A stretch of 64,000 bases of DNA from contig MNCI01029516.1 in assembly GCA_015680685.1 (NCBI GenBank), positions 32,382 to 96,381 on the forward strand. The letters run 5' to 3'. Numbering within the stretch: the stretch's first letter is position 1; each line of letters opens with the position of its first letter. This document shows positions 1 through 9,511 of the stretch, piece by piece. The position numbers and the translations under genes are program-made. This DNA is from Gnetum montanum. Lineage: Eukaryota; Streptophyta; Gnetopsida; Gnetales; Gnetaceae. The notes beneath the pieces were generated by a model that saw only the letters and a program-made list of their open reading frames with translations, had not been told where the DNA came from and did not search any database.

Positions 1-479
1 GCTCCATTTGAGCATCCATTATTGTAAGGCTCCATAACCATTTTATGTATAAGTATGTTGTATTGAATTTTGAGTACTTATCTATCCTAGGCATTTGTTT
101 CCAACAATTTATATTTCTCTTTTATTTTCTAGCAAGAATAAAGAGTTGTTCTTTCTTGTTTCCAAATATGTGTGCAAGTTTGAAGGCTTTAGTTTTAATT
201 TTGGGTTATTAAAGCTAGGTCTTCACCATTAAGTCAATTAGGCTAGGCATTATTCTTGGTTTTTTTTTCTACTTATAAGCTAGGTAATTCTTCAATGGTG
301 TAACATATCCTAGATATAAGACATTTTATACAAAAGCATGCAATGTTGATCATTCTTAATTGAACTTCTAATTTTGATGTCTAATCTAAAGAATATTCTT
401 AAAATTATATATTTTATCAATCTATTTAATCTTCCATTGATTTTTCAAAGAACTAAGAAGAAGACTATTAGTCTTCTTA
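1..479. other. AT-rich non-coding DNA
   Basis: No convincing gene on either strand. The open frames are short, rich in Phe, Ile, Leu and Lys, and typical of random AT-rich sequence. No element ends or target duplications were seen. Confidence 0.5.
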
Positions 480-1290
480 GTCCCATTAACCATTTGGAAT
501 CTATTTCTATATCATTTGACTCTTGCAGACATTTTTTGTTGAAATCAATCTTCTTAATCATAAAAAGGAATTGATATTGTAAGAAAGTGAAAAGACTTAC
601 ATTCAACCAAGTACATATTATAATCTTCCTAATTTTTGTAATTTTTATCATCATGAAGGATATTTTTTTAATGTTTATTCTTTTTTGCTCAAAAAAATAT
701 GTCAAGAAAAATAAAAAACATGTTAAAGTTGAGGATAGAAAAAACAATCTAAAGCTAAACAAATGAATAATCAAGATAACATCAACTATAAGAGATCGAG
801 TAGTAATAAAGAAACGAAAAAAGATAAAATATTCTATGAATAGTTTTACTTTCACTATAAGAAGTATTAATTAGTTTAGATAAATAATGTGTAAAAATAA
901 TTTTCCTTATGTATGAATATTACTATCTACCCAAAGATGAAGTATTTTATTAACAAGTCAAATTTAAAAGATGCCAAAGAGACTCAACATAAGATTAATC
1001 ATGATGAACATTATGTGCTAGCATTTACTTTTCTATATTCCTCTTCTATAGAAGTTGGTATTTCTCTGAAGTTTTCTATTGCTACATTGATTCCATTTTC
1101 TATTTTAAGTTTGAGCACATATATTGAAAATGATGTAATATTGTTAAAACTAGAATCATCCTCCATACTAACAGTTAATTTTCCTCTTTAAGTTTTTTAA
1201 AGCATCTATTATAAGATTGTTCACCTCAGAAAAGTTACTCCTTTCTATGTTACTCTTTGGGTTTTATACTTAATGATTAAGCATATGATG
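480..1290 (+). repeat. Diverged direct repeat, copy 1
   Basis: This block matches 3135-3950 in order and orientation. Shared landmarks are a CATCATGAAGGA segment near 650 (3295 in copy 2), an ATGTTTATTCTTTTTT segment and an AAGATT(G/T)T(A/C)AC segment near 1215. Divergence is high and small indels are frequent. It could be an ancient tandem duplication or a pair of old element ends. No coding potential is convincing. Confidence 0.5.
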
Positions 1291-1502
1291 TACTTTAAAT
1301 TTTTTTTATTATTAATATTTTTTGGGATTGAATACTCCTCACCAAATATCCATAAATTATTTTTCAAACTTAAGTACAATTATGCAAAATTCATAATAAT
1401 TTTTAAAACTAAAACTAAAATTTTTTGCTTACATTATGTTCCCTTGGATTTATCAAACCAGTTTCATAATTTCTTTCATAAATAGTTTTCTAATTTATAG
1501 TA

Positions 1503-1556
1503 TAACTGAACCCATGTCTTGGGGTTACCAAGACTCTTACCACTAAGCTAATTTCA
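1503..1556 (-). repeat. tRNA-derived SINE-like head
   Basis: On the minus strand an A-box-like TTAGCTTAGTGGTAAGAG is followed about 25 bases later by a B-box-like GGGTTCAGTT. This spacing is that of an internal RNA polymerase III promoter in a tRNA-derived SINE. The sequence does not fold as a full tRNA, so I do not call a tRNA gene. Two similar heads lie within 1.5 kb. Confidence 0.4.
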
Positions 1557-1768
1557 ATATTAATTAAAATTATTTATGATAAAAATAAACTAAAGAAAGA
1601 CATAAAAGGAAAACCTTATTGCATTCATTTTTTTATAGAAAGTAATATTATTCTAAAGAAATTCTTTAGTAAGAAGTGAAAACTCACAAAGATATAAATA
1701 CTTGAAAAAGCATCTCAATAACCAATATATTTTTTTATATACTTTCTCTTCTATTTTGATGATCATCA

Positions 1769-1868
1769 TAGTCTAGTCATCATTGTAGTCTTGTCATCAT
1801 CATCATAGTCTTGTCATCATTGTAGTCTTGTCCTAATAAAATAGGATTGTCCTAATAAAATAGGATTG
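1769..1868. repeat. Short tandem repeats
   Basis: About four imperfect copies of a TAGTCTTGTCATCAT-type unit at 1769-1830 run directly into two perfect copies of a 19-bp unit starting TCCTAATAAAATAGG (1831-1849 and 1850-1868). Confidence 0.75.
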
Positions 1869-1989
1869 ACTACATGAGTTCTTTTCCATCATTCACCTCT
1901 ATAAACATATATATATTTATTTATTTGAAATTTTTTATATCATAATCAACTGTTTTTCTATGTCTTTTTTGTTCTTTCTTTTAGTGGCT

Positions 1990-2690
1990 TTCATGAAATA
2001 GTGATATTTTAGGCTCATTATCTAATCTTCCTTACACATGTCCACACCATCTAAGACATCATTCCTATAACTTATTTAAAAAGAATCATTTCAAGTCTTC
2101 ATCTAATGTCCATACTATGTATTTTATCTCTTATGGTAACATTGAACATCTAAGTATTCACATTTTTGCCACATTGATTTGTTATTCATGCCACTTTTGT
2201 ATTATCGAACATTTAACACTATAAAAAATAACAGGCCTAACTGTTACCCTCTAAAATTATTTTATTAGTTTTATTAGTATTATTTTATCATATAGAACAT
2301 TACTAGCTTGTCTCCATTTTGATTATCATGCCTCAATCTTATTCCTTATGTCTTTATCAATTTCACCATTTGGTTAGAACATTGATCTTATGTAGTATAA
2401 ACATTTGTAGTGAGGGATTTTTTAGCTTTGAATTGTCACTTTTATTTCACCACTATTTATGCTATTATATAAATTACATTCTATATATTCTTTTTTTATT
2501 TTTTCTAATTTTTAAACCATTTGATTTTAGAGCATGTATCCACTTCTCCATTTTAGAAGCAATATTTTCTAAAGTTATATCTACCAACATAATATCATTT
2601 GTAATAGCATATATCAAGGGATTTTATCATGTATTTCTTTTATTAATTCATCATTATATAATAATTAAAAATAAATATGGGCTAAGTGTG
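1990..2690 (-). pseudogene. Decayed LINE reverse transcriptase, C-terminal part
   Basis: Read on the minus strand, fragments resemble the end of a plant non-LTR (LINE) reverse transcriptase. Near 2600-2480 the pattern is a degraded 'ADD-LVD...NIASKMEKW' followed by 'LKSNGLKI' and 'EYIECN'. These are the segments just after the YADD motif in LINE RTs. Further downstream (2200-2030) there are traces of the C-terminal 'RW-GHV' block. Stops and frameshifts occur throughout and the 5' part is missing, as expected for a truncated LINE. A related fragment lies at 33610-34270 in the same orientation. The family call rests on motif recognition by eye. Confidence 0.6.
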
Positions 2691-2841
2691 GATCCTTAAT
2701 GTACTCTAAAATTTTTAATTATTATTCATTTTTTGGTTTAACATCCTTCCTAAACAAGTTTTGAATATTATTTATTATTCAAAGCTTACCCTAAAATAAG
2801 TAAGAAGATAGTAAAAATAATCAATGATAAACAATGACATA

Positions 2842-2900
2842 TTAGCCTAGTAATAAGAATCTTGATTTGGGAACTATAGGTTACAAGTTGAATTCCAGTA
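2842..2900 (+). repeat. tRNA-derived SINE-like head
   Basis: A-box-like TTAGCCTAGTAATAAGAAT is followed by a B-box-like GTTGAATTCC about 35 bases later. It resembles the heads at 1503-1556 and 3020-3085 and is a degraded Pol III promoter rather than a tRNA gene. Confidence 0.4.
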
Positions 2901-3019
2901 AATAAGTTCTTCTTAAGTTCAACAAAAGTTTTATGTTAGGGTTATTGGAATCCAAATTCATTGAATCATAGTTACACCCCAAGATATATAGTCCAATTAG
3001 AACTTTATAACTCCATTAT

Positions 3020-3085
3020 CCACTAAAATCAAACCCATAACTTAAAACATCCAAATTAAGAGTCTTACCACTAGGCTAACACCTC
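3020..3085 (-). repeat. tRNA-derived SINE-like head
   Basis: On the minus strand TTAGCCTAGTGGTAAGA (A box) is followed by GGGTTTGATTTT (degraded B box). It is close in sequence to the neighbouring heads but in the opposite orientation to the one at 2842. Confidence 0.4.
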
Positions 3086-3134
3086 ATTATCTATAAAATT
3101 TTTAACTAACTATATCTTTAAGAAGTACAAAGAG

Positions 3135-3950
3135 TCATCTAGTTTTCATTCACACCATTTGATTTTCATAGATCATTTTTTGTTACAATGAATCTTCTTA
3201 ACTATAAAAGCGAATTGGTTCTATAAGCATGCAAAAAGATTTAAATTCAACCAATTATATATTAGAATCTTCCTAATTCTTGTAAGTCTTTTCATCATGA
3301 AGGACATTTGTTTAATGTTTATTCTTTTTTACTTCAGCAAAAAGATATTAAGGAAAAGAAAAAATGTGTTAAAATTGATGATAAAAAAATTTAAGATTGA
3401 AGATATGAAAAATCAAGTTAATTTCAACAATAAGAATTATCAAATGCCAACAAAGAAATTTTAAAAGACAAAAGCTTTTGTGAATATTTTTACTTGTACT
3501 ATAGTAAGAATTAATCAATCTAAAAAAATAACTCATAAGACAATAAAATTAATGTTGATTTGAAAAACCAATACTAATGTTGAGAAGTAGACTATTACTA
3601 ATGGTTATTAACACAAGGCTAATATTAAGTGGGAAAGTAATGGTGATACAAATTATATGCCACCAATTTCTTGTATTCTTTTAAATGTTAATATGTTGTT
3701 ATAGCTTTCTATTGCTACCTTAAATTATTTTTCTATTATAATATCAAAAATAGATATTGAAAGTAATGTAAATATTATGAAGGTTAGGGTCATCCTCCCA
3801 ACTAATAACCAGCTTTCTTTTCTTTGATTTTTTAAAAATATCAACAATAAGATTTTACACTTAAGAAGACATCATTGTAACTAAAAAAATGTTCCTTTCC
3901 ATGTTATGTTGGTATTCTCTACTTTGTATTAAGCTTGTGATACACTGTGA
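3135..3950 (+). repeat. Diverged direct repeat, copy 2
   Basis: Second copy of the block at 480-1290, in the same orientation. The two copies flank the LINE fragment and the SINE-like heads. Confidence 0.5.
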
Positions 3951-4007
3951 ATGTTGTAATTGCTATTTTTGGAATTCAAAACCTCCAATCCATTTTCCCT
4001 TTCTTTT

Positions 4008-4046
4008 CCCATCCCTCCCATCCCCCCTCCCCCCTCCCCCCTCCCA
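4008..4046 (-). repeat. C-rich tract, G-quadruplex motif on minus strand
   Basis: The plus strand has runs of three to six C separated by single T or AT. The minus strand therefore carries at least five G-runs with one-base or two-base loops, a classic G4-forming pattern. It stands out sharply from the AT-rich surroundings. Confidence 0.7.
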
Positions 4047-4674
4047 AAATCTAATTTTGATTATAACACCTTCCTTCCTCCTTAAAAAATGATCAATGGT
4101 GGTGGGCTATATCATACTCCAAAATAATTTAGCTGTAAGCACACCCCAAGATAGTCAGTAAGATACATTAGAAAAATTATGGAAGAATATACTAAAGCCT
4201 TAAGTATGAATTGAATTACTAATATCTTTTCCAATAAGATAATGAGCTAACTAATTAAGTCACCTATCATTGACTAAGAAAGAAAAGATCAATGATAATC
4301 TCAATGAGTAATAATAAGTCAATCTTAACCTTCAAAGCTTGCTTAAACATTGATGCATAAGGAAATTTAATTATTAGAAAGCTAGTAATAGGTGGTCTAA
4401 GTGGTTAAATTTGGTGTAGGAACACCTCTTCCAATCCCTTAATCTACCCTACATGTTATGTGTCATTTTGTGTTAATTTTATTGAGGATGATTCTTGGAT
4501 GTTTTGGCATGTTTCAAGGTGTTTTGGGCACCTTTTGATGAGTTTAGAGGGTTCCAGGATCATTGGGAACTTTTTTGGAGGCATCCAGAGGTTTTAGGCA
4601 TCAAAACAAAAATTTTTATTTTGGCACCTACAAGTCAAACATCTTAGTAGAAAGATAGATGTCTCAACTTAGAT
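4047..4674. other. Non-coding DNA left of the viral locus
   Basis: No gene recognised. Between 4490 and 4650 there is a more GC-balanced stretch with repeated TTTTGG and CATC words that may be the end of another element. It has no recognisable terminal motif. Confidence 0.35.
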
Positions 4675-4688
4675 GTTTTATTGTGTGC

Positions 4689-4694
4689 AATAAA
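4689..4694 (+). promoter_or_regulatory. Viral polyA signal, inverted fragment
   Basis: AATAAA within GTGTGCAATAAATGG, the same context as at 8203-8208 and 15704-15709. It lies about 95 bases before the PBS, as in the other copies. Confidence 0.6.
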
Positions 4695-4788
4695 TGGTGT
4701 GTGTTTGTGTATCTCTATTATGTGCTATTATATGAGCATTTCTTGCATGATAGTTTGTTGCATTGTAAGCGCTACATACTTCGAAATG

Positions 4789-4801
4789 TGGTATCGAAGC
4801 C
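4789..4801 (+). other. tRNA-Met primer-binding site, inverted viral fragment
   Basis: TGGTATCGAAGCC matches the caulimovirid and plant retroelement tRNA-Met PBS (TGGTATCAGAGCC) with two changes. It is on the plus strand, opposite to the rest of the viral locus. Confidence 0.7.
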
Positions 4802-4955
4802 AAGTGTTGCGGTTCTTCACTCGACATCGCTAGGGGTGGACGTGAGGGTAGCTCTTAAGATTGTTCTGAAGTGCTATAAGTCACGCAGTAATGGCCGACG
4901 GATAGGCAAGTAAGCCATGCAAGCTAGAAATAGAGCGACAGAGTAGGAATGTCTA

Positions 4956-5210
4956 ATGGCAAGTTTATCACGAAGACCAACTTCATGTTCCAATTCTACT
5001 TTCTCTTATATCCAACGTTTATCAAAATATTGCTCCTCATCTAATGCTAGTATGTTGCCACCATCGCCATGCCAAAAGGATTTCTTTCCCAAATCTTCTT
5101 TGCATACCTTTGAGTCTTTTCAATCCATGCACATTAGAGAATGTGATTTAGGGATTGCTGGTTCTATCCTTTGCCCTGTTGCACTAACCTTTTTTGATCT
5201 AGACAAATAG
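4956..5210 (+). pseudogene. Viral polyprotein N-terminus, inverted fragment
   Basis: An 84-codon open frame beginning MASLSRRPTSCSNSTFSYIQ matches the polyprotein N-termini at 7920-7750 and 15442-15290 (both minus). It lies about 155 bases after its PBS, as in the other copies. It keeps the segment HTFESFQSMHI that is present in the 7.8-kb copy but absent from the 15.3-kb copy. The frame stops where the sequence switches into inverted protease sequence at about 5211. No function can be expected from this fragment. Confidence 0.7.
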
Positions 5211-5211
5211 T

Positions 5212-5530
5212 ATTCTTAGTAATACCTATATCATAGTATTGTAGATTATCGACACCTATAAGGAAATCATATGAAGGTAATGAAAATTGACAAACTTTAA
5301 AATAAATGATTTTATTATCTGCCAATAATATAAGAAGTCTGGCTTGTTTTGTTAGGAGTCTTTTTTGGGTATTAAAATAAATGTGAGATGGTTCTTTTTC
5401 TTCCCAAAAACATAATGGAATGGTTTCTTCTCATGTAAGAGAAACCTCTACTCTTGTATCAAATAGACAATCTATATGATACTCACGATACTTATGCCAT
5501 GATATAGTAAATGAACAGGTGGGTAAGATT
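5212..5530 (-). pseudogene. Viral aspartic protease fragment, shortened copy
   Basis: The minus strand is homologous to 11040-11350. The active-site triad region reads DTR instead of DTG, and several in-frame stops follow. The sequence ends abruptly at about 5211 against the inverted polyprotein fragment. On its upstream side it is joined almost directly to coat-protein sequence, so the acidic/zinc-knuckle region present in the longer copy has been deleted here. Confidence 0.7.
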
Positions 5531-5698
5531 GGTCATGAGTCATTACAGTTGACTTCTAGGATAACACCTACCTATTTTGTTTCTTTCTTATAGATTTGTT
5601 GCTACCAAATTTCTTCTTGTTGTTCCAATTTTTCTATTTCTTATTCATTGTGAAAAATTATCCTTTGGACACATTTGTAAACATAAGTCTATACCTAT

Positions 5699-6073
5699 TT
5701 ATTTAGTAAGTGATCCTATTAACTTTTGTGTTTTTTGTTGTACACATAGATCTCTTGTGACCTTCTCTAGTAATTGGAGAATGACGTTAAAACTCATTTT
5801 CTCCAGATTTTTTTCTTCGCTTTGGAGCTGGGACCTATAGTAACTGGAAAATGGTGCTGGGAGGCATCCTAGCAAATGTTCTTTTGCCTCTCTGTCATGT
5901 ATGAGTTTCCCATAATAATACCATTCTTCCATGATGTCAAGGAATGGAGACATATCATGTATTCTATGTAACCTAGAACCATAAAACAAAGTCTTATATG
6001 TGCTATCCCTATCAGCTTTATTACCTAAGAATTCTTTTGTAATGGCATTTAGAAATATAATATGGGAGGTCAT
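5699..6073 (-). pseudogene. Viral coat-protein core, shortened copy
   Basis: A 124-codon open frame with the block DIMEEWYYYGKLIHD and a downstream coat-like helix-rich segment. It is nearly the same as 13379-13950 in the longer copy. Position between the polyprotein N-terminal region and protease, and the position of a zinc knuckle just after it in the longer copy, fit a caulimovirid coat protein. The match is by order and general character and I could not run a profile search. It lacks the zinc knuckle because of the deletion between this frame and the protease. Confidence 0.6.
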
Positions 6074-7055
6074 TTAATAGCTTTTTCTAGATAGGTGCTT
6101 CTATGAAATTCCACCAACGTTTTAACATCTCTTCAAAGTTCGATGTTGCATTGAGTATGGCATAGTCATACGTTTTCTTTTCTAAGATGATTTTTCTAAA
6201 AATAAATCCACTAATTTTATTGATTTCTTTTTGTTTTTTCTCTAATGGATTTTTTGTCCATACTAAAATACGGTGGTGGTTTCTCTGATGTCCTTCTTAT
6301 CTACATTGCTGTTAGATCCTTTGGATCTTGGAATATCATTCCTTGTTTTTGTAACATTTTTTTCTCCTCTTCATCTAATGAACCCTCAATCCCTATATAG
6401 AGTGTTTCATTATCTTCCTCATTAGCATGAATTTCTTCTTCTTCCTTGCCTTTCTCTGATTTTGGAATTGTATGAACTAGTCTTCTCCTCTGAACCCATT
6501 GTTTGGATTTCTTTTTACTTTTAGGAGGAGTAACCGGTGAAGAGTCGATATAAATATTTTCTAGATCTAATGTCTATGACTATTTTCCTTTTTTTGATTT
6601 TTCTGTCTTCTGTTTTGGTACCCATATTTGGTGTAATTATTGTACCTCTTTTTGTATGTCCCTAACCTCTGCATAGGTCATTAAGTTTTAATCACTAACA
6701 TAGGCTAGTTTATTATTGGTTCAGTTATGTAACTTAATGATATCAGAAGGTTGTTCTATGGAAGTTTTATATTGCACTATATGGGCTGTTTCCTTTGTCT
6801 CCTCAGTATTCATGTTGAATCGTAATAGCTTATCACATTCTACACATCTAATGTTGTGGTCTATTTTATGTAGGTTTTCATGTGTGTAGATCTAAGGTGA
6901 TGTTGAACATGATACTTCTTCATCTGAAGATGATGTAGATACATCCTCTATATGGGTTTTCCCTTTGTTGTCTATGACCATCTTTTCCCCTTTCTGCTTA
7001 ATAATTTTTCTAGGATCCATTTTAATACCTAATTTTTAAATATTTTTTCCATTTT
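6074..7055 (-). pseudogene. Viral polyprotein linker upstream of coat, decayed
   Basis: Minus-strand sequence in register with neighbouring viral frames but cut by many stops. Open patches are strongly charged: a Ser/Asp/Glu-rich patch near 6960-6900, a Lys-rich patch 'PPKSKKKSKQWVQRRR' near 6530-6480 and an acidic patch near 6440-6380. The same region in the other copy is 13950-15020. Charged, low-complexity sequence before the coat core is usual in caulimovirid polyproteins. Confidence 0.55.
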
Positions 7056-7940
7056 TTATATTCTTTTTTCTTGTTCATCATAGGATGATTTCTTGAATAA
7101 GGTTATGGGTTTAACAAGTTTTGGAGCTAATGGATCATATGGCAGTAGTTTTGGAGGTTTTAATTCCATGTAATATCTACAAGATCTTGATGGTGATCTA
7201 AATAGGGATTTCTTAGCTTTCTTTTGTTCATAGTATTCCTCTAATAGATCTTCTATATCTAGAAAAAGTTTGTGGATAGGGAGATCTTCTGTATTGATAC
7301 TTGTTCCATATTCCAAATTTGTAGATCCTGCTGACAAAGCTTGTTGGCCAAATGGCAAGAGAGTTTGGATACTAACAAAACTGAACAATTTAAAACTTAA
7401 CCCAGTACCTATCATGCAATACACACTACGATCTATAATATCTACTAGAATATATGTAATAAGCATTAAACTATTAAACAAATCTGGATCAGAAAGAGAA
7501 AGAGTAAATTTTGGAATAGTAACAATCAAAGCAACTGAAACTAAACGTCCTTTAGCCTGCGTAATGATAGCTTCTTGGAAGGATTTAAAATGTCTACTAT
7601 TAGCACAATCCAGTATGGTTTTTGGAGTCTATAATTAAAATGAGGATGAAGGTGAATAGAAATCTCAACTAAATAAATATATTGATAAGCTCCCTCGGGT
7701 TTAAAAAGGTTAGTGCAACAGGGCAAAGGCCAGAACCAACAATCCCTAAATCACATTCGCTAATGTGCATGGATTGGAAAGACTCAAAGGTGTGCAAAGA
7801 AGATTTGGGATAGAAATCCTTTTGGCATGGCAGTGGTGGCAACATACTAGCATTAGATGAGGAGAAATATTGTGATAAACGTTGGATATAAGAGAAAGTA
7901 GAATTGAAACCTGAAGTTGGTCTTCATGATGAACTTGCCA
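7056..7940 (-). pseudogene. Viral polyprotein N-terminus with putative movement-protein region
   Basis: The open frame at 7529-7056, together with fragments back to about 7940, covers the polyprotein N-terminus. A segment of about 130 codons (7797-7407) contains PKFTLSLSDPDLFNSLML, followed by a conserved-looking Gly and FKLFS. This resembles the hydrophobic/aspartate pattern at the end of the 30K-type movement core of caulimovirids. That assignment is tentative. The segment is missing from the 15.3-kb copy. The frame continues through EDLLEEYYEQKKAKKSLF, which is conserved in both copies. At least two stops or frameshifts break it. Confidence 0.5.
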
Positions 7941-8096
7941 TTAGACATGCCTACTCTCTCGCTCTATTTCTAGCTTGCACGACTTACTCACCTATCCATC
8001 AGCTATTACTGCATGACTTATAGCACTTCAGAATGATCTTATGAGCTGCCCTCACATTCACCCCTGGCAATGTCGAGTGAAGAACCGCAACACTTG

Positions 8097-8108
8097 GCTC
8101 CGATACCA
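8097..8108 (-). other. tRNA-Met primer-binding site, middle viral copy
   Basis: The minus strand reads TGGTATCGGAGC, one mismatch from the tRNA-Met PBS. It marks the end of the longer genome copy and the start of the shortened tandem copy. Confidence 0.8.
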
Positions 8109-8202
8109 CCTCTCGAAGTACGTAGCGCTTACAATGCAACAAATACTCATGCAACAAATGCTCACATAATAGCACATAAGAGAAATACACAAACACACAC
8201 CA

Positions 8203-8208
8203 TTTATT
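8203..8208 (-). promoter_or_regulatory. Viral polyA signal
   Basis: AATAAA on the minus strand, about 245 bases downstream of the TATA box and about 95 bases before the PBS. This is the expected place for the 3' end of a terminally redundant pararetroviral RNA. Confidence 0.55.
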
Positions 8209-8448
8209 GCACACGACAGGATTACAAAATTCAAAGGAATGCTTGTTCTTGAGAAAGATGCATCAAAGAATGATCTCTCTTTCAGTAGAGGATAGAATGC
8301 TTAGTTTTTGAGCACAACACATCAAGAAACTAATATCTTCTCCAGACTCACACCTCACACTTGCTAGACTCTCTTATAGACTTAAACACTTGTAGATAGG
8401 TTTCCCTAAGATTGCAGTAAGCTTGCCCTACCCTTATGCTGGGATACA

Positions 8449-8456
8449 TATTTATA
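8449..8456 (-). promoter_or_regulatory. Viral TATA box
   Basis: The minus strand has TATAAATA in the intergenic region between the downstream ORF and the PBS. The equivalent site in the 15.9-kb copy reads TATAACTA. Position and sequence fit the genomic promoter of a caulimovirid. Confidence 0.55.
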
Positions 8457-8562
8457 CATATGAGAACTGACCCAAATTGGTGGATGGTAGTTGGAGTAAT
8501 AAGGAAAAATTTGCTTTTTCAGATTTGGATCATCCTTACAAATTTTATGGTAGGTAACGTTT

Positions 8563-9490
8563 TTAGTGTGATGAAGGACTATTTGGACCAAAGTCTACAT
8601 CCTCTCCTTTTGAGTCAACTGCTTGATTATGAAATTCACCAGAACTATAATCATGACGTCCCAAAGAATCTGAAGGCATGCTGCTTGTACTAGCATAGGA
8701 TCCTTCTGAGTGGGTGCCAACTAGATAAATTTTAGCTTCTTTTCCTCCTTCTGCATGGTATTCATCAATACGGTGATCTTGGTAGTAGAGTTCTAGAGTG
8801 TAGGGTACTTTTAGGTTGATGTAACAATGATATTGGATGTCATAAGCATTAGCCATATAGACTTCTTGATAAAAGGCTTGTCCTTATGTGTTCTACCAGT
8901 CAGTTCTTTTGGAGATGCATGTGACCAAGAAATAGACAGGATTGGAGGCCATGTGTACAAAGTGCCAAGAAACAGTGGTTACACTACCATAGAAAGCAAA
9001 ATCGCCATGATGCTTGGCTAGTTGTGCTCTGAGATATCCTAGGTAATTATTAAAATTATGGACAAGGGCATGACCAAAGCATGCCCACCATGACTAGAAC
9101 ATAGTGAAATTATTAGGGGGCATGAACTGAGGATTAAACTCAATGCGATACACATGGAAATCACTGGGCTGGTAGTATGGCCAATTGAGGTAGTCATTAT
9201 TGTACCATCTATCAAAGTATAAGTGACTGATTTTAACATCAGTGGCCAGATGGATATAGGGAGAAGGAATAGCCATTCTAGTGGTTCGGATAGATGCCAT
9301 ATAATAGGCAATAAAAAACCTCTAGGTGATAGAGAAATCAAATTGATGTGCTTCAGTTAGTGAGCATAATTCTTCCCAATTGGATTGGTGTCTGGTGGTC
9401 TCAGCAAAATATTGTGGAAAACTAAGAAACCTTTCATGAGTTGTACAAGGACGTAAATGCCTAGAAGAATGAAGAGTCCATCCTTCTCCT
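8563..9490 (-). pseudogene. ORF downstream of viral polymerase, unknown function
   Basis: A single minus-strand frame of roughly 300 codons follows RNase H and is broken by about four stops (TAG three times, TAA once). Readable pieces include FPQYFAETTRHQSNWEELCS near 9430, TTRMAIPSPYIHLATDVK and YYQPSDFHVYRIEFNPQ near 9280-9130, a Trp/His-rich piece near 9080-8900, and LKVPYTLELYYQDHRIDEYH near 8820. I do not recognise a domain. It does not look like the CaMV-type ORF VI transactivator. Florendoviruses are reported to have an ORF of unknown function in this place, so a family-specific protein is likely. A partial second copy lies at 16070-16395. Confidence 0.6.
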
Positions 9491-9511
9491 CATAATAATT
9501 TTGTACAAACT

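Larger units (their letters stand above)
1291..1990. other. AT-rich non-coding DNA with a simple-repeat patch
   Basis: No gene seen. It contains a tRNA-like head at 1503-1556 and a short tandem array at 1769-1868, described separately. Confidence 0.4.

Noticed and set aside
374-855. Overlapping plus- and minus-strand frames rich in Phe, Ile and Lys
   Set aside because: Typical of random AT-rich DNA. No motif, and the region belongs to a diverged repeat.
1503-3085. tRNA genes
   Set aside because: A- and B-box-like sequences exist but no cloverleaf or intact acceptor stem could be formed, so they are SINE-like heads.
9039-9341. 100-codon minus-strand hydrophobic frame
   Set aside because: It overlaps the unknown viral ORF in another frame. 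The frame shared with the neighbouring segments (9300-9094, 8856-8563) is the better one.
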